Shown here: piece after piece, positions 6,736-14,211 of the stretch
Layout of the letters: every line of letters starts with the position of its first letter
Numbering within the stretch: position 1 is the first letter of the stretch
Source of the DNA: Anaerobaca sp035448545
GTDB lineage: Bacteria > Planctomycetota > Phycisphaerae > Sedimentisphaerales > Anaerobacaceae
DNA length: 64,000 nucleotides
Assembly (NCBI GenBank): GCA_035448545.1
Contig: DAOTJE010000003.1
Span: 124,001 to 188,000 of the forward strand
Reading direction: 5' to 3'
The notes under the pieces: generated by a model
The model's database searches: none
Seen by the model: only the letters and a program-made list of their open reading frames with translations
What the model was told of the DNA's origin: nothing
Translations under genes and position numbers: made by a program

Positions 6736-9234
6736 CTATCGTTCCGCGTCCGCCCGGATCATGCGGATGCCGAACACGCCCGCGACGGCATGGCCTTCGG
6801 TGGCCTGAAAGCGAACCGTGACTTTCTCTTTTTCCCGAACCAGATCGGCCGGGATCGAGTACTCGACATCGTAGAAACGAGCCGGTTCACTGCGATCCAC
6901 TTCCTGTTCGGCCACACGTTGCCCGTCCACGAGGATCTCGAACCGTGCCGGCCCTCGACGCCATTCGGCGCTGTAGTACGTCACGATCAACGCCATGGGA
7001 TGGTCCGCGTCCACCGGCAGGTCGAAGGAGAACCAGCTCTGGCTCTGTCGTCCCGCGCGGCCTTCGACGCGGATGGCTCGGCTGTCGTCGCCGGCCTGGT
7101 AGTTGTAGTCGCGTTCCGGCTGCATCTCGCCCGGCTGGGCATAACCCACGGTAGCCTGTTCGAGCTTGCGCTGCCGTTCCTTCTCGGCGGCGTATTCGGC
7201 CTGTTTCTGCTGCCATTCCGGCTGCGTAAAGAAGTCCCAGTAGATGCCATAGGTGCGCCGGTGCAGGCGATAGAAGGGGACGAACTCCACGTCGGCGACG
7301 CGGTCCACCGAATCGGGGATGCGCCCGACGCCGTCCGTGCGGAACCGGCCCCGCTCGCCGGCTACCGGCTTGAGCCATTCGGCGACAGGTCTCTCGGCCG
7401 CCACGAGCACCGGGGCTTGCGTCGGCTCCGAGCGGTCGCCTCTGCCGCGCCGGCCGTCCCGCTCGAGTCCTAGGTCGCCGGCCAGCACCAGCGGCCCCCA
7501 CAGGATGGCCGCGACGCGCGGGTTGTCCGCCAGTGGCTCCAGATACAGCGATTTGGGCAGCGTCACCTCCACGGTGTCACCGCTCTGCCACGTCCGTTTC
7601 AGCTCGACGTAGGAACTCGGTCCCTGTATGCCGCTCTGGCGATCGCGCCTCGGCCGACCCGATTCCGGGACGCCGCGATACGGATCGATCACATCCTCGG
7701 AGACCGCTTGGCCGTTGACCTTGACGGCGAAGCGGTCGCCGGCCCACCAGGGCTTTCGCAGAGCCAGTGTGAATTCCGTCGGCGACGGGGCCGTCAGCTT
7801 TATCGTGGCCCATTCGCCCTCGGGAAAATCGGTTTCGACGGCGAGCTTGACGCCTGCGCTGGCCCACTCCGCAGTGGACGGCGCGTAGAGGTTCACCCAG
7901 AGCGTGTCACCCGACTCGTAGTAGATGCCGTCGGCGTGCAGCGCGTGGCTTTCCATGCTCGTTCCGGTGCAGCAGGTGAAGCCGCCGTCGCGCATGTTGC
8001 GTTCGTATTCGTGCTGCACGGCCCGGCCGACCGGGACCATGTAGCAGGCCCAGCCATCGTTCGGGTCCTGCGAGGCCAGGATGTGGTTGAACAACGCCCG
8101 CTCGTGAAAGTCGGCGTAGTGAGCATCGGGCCGCAAGGCGAACAGCCGCCGGGTCAGCTTGAGCATGTTGTAGACGTTGCACGTCTCGCACGTGCGGCCG
8201 TCCACGACAGTGCTGAGTTTGTCGGGATCGTGGAAGTACTCGTCCTTGCCGTGCCCGCCGGTGGCGAAGCTGTGATGTTGCACCACCCGATCCCAGAAGA
8301 ACCCCGCCGCCAGCAGGTCACCCGCAGTCCCGGTGCAGGCGAAGCGGTCGGCTGAGCCGATCAGCTTGGGTATCTGGGTGTTGCCGTGCTTGCCCGCCAG
8401 GTTGTCCTGGTGACGCATGAGCGGATCGATGAAGGACCGGTGCTCGAATTTGTACGACAGGTTCAGCCAGCGTACGTCGCCTGTGTCCGCGTAGAGATCG
8501 ACAAAGATCTCGTTCATCCCGCCGAACTCGGTGTTCAGCATGCGCTGCACTTGGGCTTCGGAGAGCCTGGAGACGATCCCTTCCGCCCAGGCGGCGAACT
8601 TGATCTCCAGCTCCAGCGCGGTCTTGTTGCCTGTGTAGCGATAGGCGTCGCGCAGGCCCGCGTAGGTCTTGTGCAGGGTGTACCAGGGCGACCACATGCC
8701 GTTGAGGTCGAAGCCGCCCGAGCGGATGTCACCGGCGGCGACCCGCTCGAAGATCGCGGCGCCGTCGGTGCCTTCGTTGTCGGTGATCGCGCCGAGATAG
8801 CCGTTGCCACGCTTATCCTGGACGATCTTCATCTCGCTGACGAGGTAATCCGCCCGTTCCTTGAAACGCGGATCGCCGGTGGCTGCATACATCAGACTGA
8901 CCGCGGACAGATAGTGGCCGGCGATGTGTCCGGTCAGTTGCTTGCCGGTGACGGAGTCCCAGCCCCCGTAGCCTTCGGCCTTGGGCTCCAGTCCGGCGCG
9001 GAGGCGATAGCCGGCCATCATGCGGTCCGGCTCCAGATCGAGCAGGTACTTCGCGTCGAGGTCCTGGGAATGCTGGAGCGGTCCGCCCGTCAGCCGCACG
9101 CTCTCCAGAGGCAGCGGCCGTGCCCGAACGATCTTCGCTTCAAAAGCGCTGACGGCGGGGTCTTGTCCCTGGGCGAGAACCACACTGTGGACGGTCAGAG
9201 TCACTGATAAGGCGATGAACATCGTTTTCCTCAT
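6736..9234 (-). CDS. Secreted GH127-family glycosidase with C-terminal DUF6805-like domain
   Basis: An 832-residue exported GH127 enzyme of a different subfamily from its neighbour. The signal peptide covers about residues 1-22. The catalytic domain begins LESVRLTGGPLQHSQDLD, contains Glu350-x-Cys352 (CETCNVYNMLKL) and Cys421-Cys422 (FTCCTGTSMESH), and is followed by the usual beta domain (LEPLADNPRVAAILWGPLVL). The C-terminus (about 705-832) is a beta-sandwich (SWFSFDLPVDADHPMALIVT) like the DUF6805 module of many such proteins. The start at 9234 has AGGAGA just upstream. It is probably co-transcribed with the other GH127 gene 61 bases away. Exact glycan specificity is unknown. Confidence 0.9.
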   Translation of the reverse strand: MRKTMFIALSVTLTVHSVVLAQGQDPAVSAFEAKIVRARPLPLESVRLTGGPLQHSQDLDAKYLLDLEPDRMMAGYRLRAGLEPKAEGYGGWDSVTGKQLTGHIAGHYLSAVSLMYAATGDPRFKERADYLVSEMKIVQDKRGNGYLGAITDNEGTDGAAIFERVAAGDIRSGGFDLNGMWSPWYTLHKTYAGLRDAYRYTGNKTALELEIKFAAWAEGIVSRLSEAQVQRMLNTEFGGMNEIFVDLYADTGDVRWLNLSYKFEHRSFIDPLMRHQDNLAGKHGNTQIPKLIGSADRFACTGTAGDLLAAGFFWDRVVQHHSFATGGHGKDEYFHDPDKLSTVVDGRTCETCNVYNMLKLTRRLFALRPDAHYADFHERALFNHILASQDPNDGWACYMVPVGRAVQHEYERNMRDGGFTCCTGTSMESHALHADGIYYESGDTLWVNLYAPSTAEWASAGVKLAVETDFPEGEWATIKLTAPSPTEFTLALRKPWWAGDRFAVKVNGQAVSEDVIDPYRGVPESGRPRRDRQSGIQGPSSYVELKRTWQSGDTVEVTLPKSLYLEPLADNPRVAAILWGPLVLAGDLGLERDGRRGRGDRSEPTQAPVLVAAERPVAEWLKPVAGERGRFRTDGVGRIPDSVDRVADVEFVPFYRLHRRTYGIYWDFFTQPEWQQKQAEYAAEKERQRKLEQATVGYAQPGEMQPERDYNYQAGDDSRAIRVEGRAGRQSQSWFSFDLPVDADHPMALIVTYYSAEWRRGPARFEILVDGQRVAEQEVDRSEPARFYDVEYSIPADLVREKEKVTVRFQATEGHAVAGVFGIRMIRADAER

Positions 9235-9416
9235 GGCGGTCTCCTGTCGGTCGTGCGGCCCCGCACGACACCCCGTGATTGTCCGACGATGCTGCTGGGT
9301 GAATCTTAGGTCAATTCCGCCCGCCAATTCAAGGCTGTCTTTTAACCACTTCCCGCACGCCGCCTCGTCGAACGGGATGGTGTCTCTTGTGGGCGGTCTT
9401 GGATTACCGCAGAAAG

Positions 9417-9530
9417 TGTGGCAGCCTCAAGCGCAGCTTGGAGATGGCTGACACGATCGCGGCTTGTGTGCCCAAAGGCGATCCCGGGGTCTGCCATCCC
9501 CATCCGCCTGCGGCGGATGAGGCTGCCACA
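9417..9530. repeat. Dispersed repeat with 13-bp inverted ends, copy A
   Basis: The 324-base gap 9235-9558 has no gene. It holds TGTGGCAGCCTCA at 9417-9429 and its exact complement at 9518-9530. Just inside the left end is a small hairpin, CAAGC-GCA-GCTTG. The left part matches a second copy at 29275-29311. The 113-base unit with inverted ends resembles a miniature mobile element, though no target duplication was established. Confidence 0.65.
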
Positions 9531-9558
9531 CGTAGTTGTTCTCACGCCGTGCGTGGTC

Positions 9559-10920
9559 TCAGATTTCGGTCCACTGGCCGGGGATGGGAACGGGGAACCA
9601 GCCGTCCTCATCAGCCTTGACGGGAGGCGGGCTGTCGTAGTCGATGTCGTCGAGATAGTCGCAGAACTGGAAGCGCGACTTCATCATGTCGTCCCACGTG
9701 ATCGTCTGGCCGGTGTGGCAGGCGGCGCGGCCCATGCACGAGGTGAGGTCCGAGTACACGGCGCGCTTGACCTCGTTGTGCGGCCGGTCGTTCCGGATGC
9801 TGTCGATGAAGACGTTCCATTCGTATTGCCACGGGCTGTAGCGGTCCTTGGTAGGCGTCCAGGCGATGTTGCTGTTGGCAATCCGCTGGTCCTTGAACAT
9901 GTGGACGGTTGCGGCGTGGACGTCGCCGGAGAACTGCGCGGCGCACTTGGTCCCGTGAATGAACGTGGCAAACTCGTTGCGGCAGTTGTTCATCCGACGG
10001 AACCCGCAGAACGCCTTGGTCCCGTCGGCGAAGGTGTACTCTATCGAATAGACGTCGATGTTCTGTCCGTGGTCCTGGCTGCGCGGCACGCGCCCGCCCA
10101 GACCCACGGCCTGCACGGGCCAGGCGTCCTTGATCCAGCAGCATTCGTCGATCTGGTGGATCAGGTTGTCAACCATGTGGCCCGATCCGACCCAGTACAA
10201 CTCGGCTCGGCCGAATTCGAGCTGGCTCATCAGCTTGTTGGCGTTGGCGCCCTGATTGCCCAGCCAGCCGGTGCCGCCCAGGCGGTTGGCGCGGATCAGC
10301 GGGATCTCGCCCATCTCGCCGTTGCGGATCTTCTCGATCAGCGCCTGCCTGGCCGGCGAGTGGCGGCACTGCACGCCCGCCAGCACCTTGACGCCTTTCC
10401 GCTCGGCTTCTTCGCCGGCGCGGAGCAGGCGATGCAGGCCGCCCGGATCGGAGGCAAAGGGCTTTTCCATGAACACGTTGATGCCCTTCTTGATCGCGTA
10501 CTCGACGTGGATCGGCCGGATGTAAGAGCGCGTGGTGCACATCGCCACATCGCCCGGTCGCAGCAGGTCGATGGCCTTCTGGTAACCCTTGAAGCCGATG
10601 AACCGACGGTCTTCCGGCACGTCGATCTTGTCGCCGAACCGTTCCTGAAGCGACTTGTGCGCATCGGTCATGCGGCTTTCCACGACGTCGGCCATCGCGT
10701 AGAGCTTGATCGGCCCGCCGTTGGGAACCGATAGGGCGTCGCCGACGGCGCCGGTGCCGCGCCCGCCGCAGCCCAGCAGTGCCAGGCGGATCGTATGGTC
10801 CTGGCCTGCGAACGCTCGCGGGGAAAGACTCCCCATCATGGCAGCGCCTGCCGCCAGCGAGCCGGTGGCCTGAAGAAACTGACGACGGTTGACGTTGAGA
10901 TGGTCGATGGGTCGAGTCAT
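9559..10920 (-). CDS. TAT-exported Gfo/Idh/MocA oxidoreductase
   Basis: A 453-residue secreted oxidoreductase-like protein. The N-terminus carries NRRQFLQATGSLAAGAAMMG, a twin-arginine signal. The Rossmann motif LLGCGGRGTGAVG, the FMEKPFASDPGG motif with the catalytic lysine, and the planctomycete-type C-terminal region (LIHQIDECCWIKDAWPVQAVG) place it in the common exported subfamily. The start ATG at 10920 follows GAGGAGA by about 6 bases. It is first in the minus-strand glycan cluster and divergent from the ahbC-like gene. Substrate unknown. Confidence 0.88.
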   Translation of the reverse strand: MTRPIDHLNVNRRQFLQATGSLAAGAAMMGSLSPRAFAGQDHTIRLALLGCGGRGTGAVGDALSVPNGGPIKLYAMADVVESRMTDAHKSLQERFGDKIDVPEDRRFIGFKGYQKAIDLLRPGDVAMCTTRSYIRPIHVEYAIKKGINVFMEKPFASDPGGLHRLLRAGEEAERKGVKVLAGVQCRHSPARQALIEKIRNGEMGEIPLIRANRLGGTGWLGNQGANANKLMSQLEFGRAELYWVGSGHMVDNLIHQIDECCWIKDAWPVQAVGLGGRVPRSQDHGQNIDVYSIEYTFADGTKAFCGFRRMNNCRNEFATFIHGTKCAAQFSGDVHAATVHMFKDQRIANSNIAWTPTKDRYSPWQYEWNVFIDSIRNDRPHNEVKRAVYSDLTSCMGRAACHTGQTITWDDMMKSRFQFCDYLDDIDYDSPPPVKADEDGWFPVPIPGQWTEI

Positions 10921-11139
10921 GGCTGTCTCCTCGATAAGAAATAGAACAGGCAGGGATTCCGGCGCTCGGAACGTGCAAAACAGCGATGCGTTGGAAGATG
11001 GGAAGGCCGGCCGAGCATCGGATGAATCGTGTCGATCATGGTGACCGCCAGTGTAGCCGCACCGACGGGACTGTGCAAGCGAAGAATCTCCCTCGCATCG
11101 CGATGGATGCCGTATACTCAACCCCTGATGGGCAGCGGG

Positions 11140-11168
11140 TTGTCCGGCCCGACCACAGCGCGTATAAT
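11140..11168 (+). promoter_or_regulatory. Sigma70-type promoter upstream of ahbC-like gene
   Basis: TTGTCC at 11140-11145, a 17-base spacer, then a perfect TATAAT at 11163-11168. The predicted start near 11175 gives a leader of about 44 bases before the ATG at 11219. Confidence 0.6.
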
Positions 11169-11218
11169 GCGTTCTTTGCCGGAGACGGGTCCGAAGTCTC
11201 CGTGAGGTCCATTGCGTC

Positions 11219-12469
11219 ATGATCAACATCAGCAAGCTCTATTGCGGCCAGATTACCCCGGGGGACTGGCTACGCTATGGCAAGAAGGACTCCGGCCGGC
11301 GGCAGAGCGAGGCGGTCCCGGCCAAGGCCTCGGAGCGACACCCCATCGTGGTCTGGAACATCACCCGCCGGTGTAACCTCAGGTGCGTCCACTGCTACAA
11401 CGACAGCGGGGCCGACAAGGCCTGCGATGAGCTGTCGACCGACCAGGCCAAGGGTGTTATTGATGATCTGGCCGGGTTCGGAGTGCCGTCGGTGCTGTTC
11501 TCCGGCGGCGAACCGCTCCTGCGTCCGGATCTGTTCGAATTGATCGAGCACACCGTCGCGCAGGGGTTACGAGCCGTTATCTCCACGAACGGCACATTGA
11601 TTACCGCCGAGGTGGCGCGGACGATGCAGCAGCTCGGCGTTTCGTACGTCGGGATCAGTCTCGACGGTATCGGGCCGGTGAACGATAAATTCCGCGGCGT
11701 CGCGGGAGCGTTTGACCGCGCGGTCAGCGGTATCCGGCGGTGCATGGAGGCAGGTGTGAGGGTGGGCCTGCGTCTGACGCTGACCCGCCGAAACGTGCAG
11801 GACCTGGAGGGACTGTTCGATTTCTTCGAGGCCGAGGGCATCGAACGCGCGTGTTTCTATCATCTGGTGCCCAGCGGGCGCGGGGCCGTGATGATCGGAG
11901 ACGACCTGTCGCACGCCGAATGTCGCGCCGCCATCGACCGCATCCTTGCCAAGGCCCGGTCTTTTGAGGAGGCTGGCCGCAAAACGGACATCCTGACCGT
12001 GGACAACCACGTCGATGGGGTCTACCTCTACTTGAGACTGCTGGCCGAAGGGGACAACCGGGCCGAGGAGGTCTGGAGACTGCTCACCTGGAACGGCGGC
12101 GGTCTGTACAGCAGCGGGGTCGGCATCGGCTGCATCGACTACGCAGGCCACGTCCATCCGGACCAATTCTGGTGGCGGTACGACCTGGGCAGCGTTCGTG
12201 AGCGGCCGTTCAGTGCGATCTGGATGGACCCGGACGAGCCGTTGCTCAAGGGACTGCGGGACCGCGGGTCGCATATCAAGGGTCGGTGCCGGCTGTGCAG
12301 ATTCTTCGACGCCTGCGGCGGGAGCCTGCGGGTGCGTGCGGACGCCTATTTCGGCGACCCGTGGGCGCCCGACCCGGCGTGCTATCTGAGCGACGACGAA
12401 ATCGGTCTGGGCCACGCGGGTCGTCAGGAACTGATCGAAACGGGCGAGGACTTCAGGATGCCTTCATAG
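11219..12469 (+). CDS. ahbC: AhbC-type radical SAM (12,18-didecarboxysiroheme deacetylase, alternative heme pathway)
   Basis: A 416-residue radical SAM protein with SPASM-like C-terminal cysteines. The opening MINISKLYCG, the CNLRCVHCY cluster motif (Cys52, Cys56, Cys59), SVLFSGGEPLLRPDL, the DNHVDGVYLY segment, VHPDQFWW and the GRCRLCRFFDACGGSLRVR tail with DPWAPDPACYL match the AhbC/NirJ group as I know it. AhbC removes acetate side chains from 12,18-didecarboxysiroheme to give Fe-coproporphyrin III. The other ahb genes are not nearby, so pathway assignment rests on sequence alone; a heme d1-type NirJ role is the main alternative. The TAG stop is formed by the first bases of a palindromic repeat. 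Confidence 0.78.
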   Translation: MINISKLYCGQITPGDWLRYGKKDSGRRQSEAVPAKASERHPIVVWNITRRCNLRCVHCYNDSGADKACDELSTDQAKGVIDDLAGFGVPSVLFSGGEPLLRPDLFELIEHTVAQGLRAVISTNGTLITAEVARTMQQLGVSYVGISLDGIGPVNDKFRGVAGAFDRAVSGIRRCMEAGVRVGLRLTLTRRNVQDLEGLFDFFEAEGIERACFYHLVPSGRGAVMIGDDLSHAECRAAIDRILAKARSFEEAGRKTDILTVDNHVDGVYLYLRLLAEGDNRAEEVWRLLTWNGGGLYSSGVGIGCIDYAGHVHPDQFWWRYDLGSVRERPFSAIWMDPDEPLLKGLRDRGSHIKGRCRLCRFFDACGGSLRVRADAYFGDPWAPDPACYLSDDEIGLGHAGRQELIETGEDFRMPS

Positions 12470-12493
12470 GGGCGAGTGATCGCTCGCTCCTGC
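12467..12493. repeat. REP-like palindromic repeat, copy 5 (end of ahbC-like gene)
   Basis: TAGGGGCGAGTGATCGCTCG followed by CTCC is a diverged but still palindromic copy. Its first three bases are the TAG stop of the preceding gene. Confidence 0.7.
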
Positions 12494-12538
12494 TTCGTGA
12501 CAAGAGGTATGACGCATGCGTATGGAAAGGTGTTGCCC

Positions 12539-14146
12539 GTGAGGTTGACAGCGCGCGTTCTGATGGCGGTGGGTGTCCTGGCGGTGAGCGTTTGTGTGCA
12601 CGGCCGGCCGAGCGAAGGGGCGGAGATTCCGGCGGTCACGGCGCCGCCGGAGTCGTTCTTCGAGAGGATCGCAGCGGGCCGGTCCGGCGGGCGCCGAGGC
12701 GGCCCCGTGGATGTGACGGTTTATCGCGATTTCTACAAGAAGTACATCGACGTCCAGGGTATGCCCGTGCTGGCTTCGGAAGAAGTGGCGGATCGGGCCT
12801 TGCAGCGGACCTGCGAGATCGTCACGCACATGCTCGCCGGTCGACCCGATATCCTCCGGGCCATGGTCGAACAGGGCATGTACCTGATCGTGATCGGCAA
12901 GGACCAGGTCTACACCGACATGCCGGAGAACCGCAACGCGCCCAACCCGGACTACCTGAACGAACGCGTTCGCGGCACCGGCGGCTATCCGACCAGCTTC
13001 GGGGAGGAGAACCTCCTGAGCCTGCCGATCGATCGCTACGACGACGAGAGCATCGCGGTCCACGAGTTCTGTCACACCATCGACTGGACATTGCGCCGGG
13101 TCGAGCCTGACTGGGATGGCCGCCGCATGGCCGCTTATCGCAACGCCGTAGACAAGGGTCTCTACAAAGACACCTATGCCATCAGCAACCCCGCCGAGTA
13201 TTGGGCCGAGATCGCCCAAGCCTATTTCGAGTGCAACCGCGTCAACAACTGGAATCATGGTCCCATCGGCAAGCGCGAGCAGCTCAAAATCTACGACCCC
13301 CAAGGCTATGAGCTGGTCCGCAGCACATTCAACCTCAGTCCCGAGCAGGATTGGCGCTACACGTGGCTGCAACCTTTGCCCAACGTGATCGCGCCGCCGG
13401 CCAAGTTCCGCATCAATCCGTACTATACGAAGTTCACCTGGGCCCGCGAGTTCATCGTGCTCGGACGCGAGGCCTGCGACGAAGCCTTGCTCAAGGCCAA
13501 CGACACGATTCGCAAGATGTTTGCCTACCGTCACGACATCCTCAAGGCTCTGATCGCCCAGGACCTGAGGCTGGTGGTGCTCGGCCCATCGGAGAGTCTG
13601 GCCGACCTGCCTGAATTCCCGCGGATGGCCGAACAGGGCGCCGATTACACCGGACGCTATCTGGAGTACACGCCCGGCGTCAACGTCCTTGTCGTGGATC
13701 AGACCAACGTGCTCGGCGACCTGGCTCGTGATCCCTACGCAACAGAGTGTCAGGTGATCCGCGTCTTTGCCAAGGCGCTCTACCACGTCACCGGCACCCG
13801 CCCGGTGGACCCCAACTGGGAAAACCGGGGGCGTGACGTCCAGCAGTACGAATTGCGGGTGCAGCGGATGGACGTCCGGTTTGACGAGCGGCTGAACGCC
13901 CTCTACGACGATGCCATTCGCCGCGGCCTGTGGAAGGGCACGGTGGCTGTTCACAATCGCGTCGAGTACTGGACCGAGGGCGTGCTGGCCTACTTCGACG
14001 CGGTCGGTTCAGGGGTCTGCCCCAACGATGCGCCTGCTCCGATCACCACGCGCGAGGCCCTGAAGGCCTACGACCCGGGCCTGTTCGATCTCGTCGAGAC
14101 AACCATGGCCTATAAGGGCAAGGTCGACTGGCGATATCTGCCGTGA
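12539..14146 (+). CDS. Secreted HEXXH metallopeptidase-like protein with internal duplication
   Basis: About 535 residues with a Sec signal (residues 1-28). GTG 12539 is chosen because GGAAAGG lies 8 bases upstream; ATG 12509 is the alternative. The protein is two copies of one roughly 250-residue module. Copy 1 has a zinc motif HEFCH at 175-179 and a downstream NPAEYWAEIAQAYF helix (Glu220 a possible third ligand). In copy 2 the matching helices read VFAKALYHVTG and NRVEYWTEGVLAYF, so the HEXXH is lost while the fold appears kept. Both modules end in KxYDP...DWRY. The layout recalls anthrax lethal-factor-like metallopeptidase domains, but the family is not firmly recognised and the substrate is unknown. 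Confidence 0.75.
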   Translation: MRLTARVLMAVGVLAVSVCVHGRPSEGAEIPAVTAPPESFFERIAAGRSGGRRGGPVDVTVYRDFYKKYIDVQGMPVLASEEVADRALQRTCEIVTHMLAGRPDILRAMVEQGMYLIVIGKDQVYTDMPENRNAPNPDYLNERVRGTGGYPTSFGEENLLSLPIDRYDDESIAVHEFCHTIDWTLRRVEPDWDGRRMAAYRNAVDKGLYKDTYAISNPAEYWAEIAQAYFECNRVNNWNHGPIGKREQLKIYDPQGYELVRSTFNLSPEQDWRYTWLQPLPNVIAPPAKFRINPYYTKFTWAREFIVLGREACDEALLKANDTIRKMFAYRHDILKALIAQDLRLVVLGPSESLADLPEFPRMAEQGADYTGRYLEYTPGVNVLVVDQTNVLGDLARDPYATECQVIRVFAKALYHVTGTRPVDPNWENRGRDVQQYELRVQRMDVRFDERLNALYDDAIRRGLWKGTVAVHNRVEYWTEGVLAYFDAVGSGVCPNDAPAPITTREALKAYDPGLFDLVETTMAYKGKVDWRYLP

Positions 14147-14211
14147 CAGGCCTTCGTTGAAACCCCGTGTTTACGCATTCAGATGAATGACACCTGGAGC
14201 AGAGGATGACC

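Noticed and set aside
9417..9530. Miniature inverted-repeat transposon call for the 9417 repeat
   Set aside because: Inverted ends are clear but no target duplication or second full copy is visible in the window.
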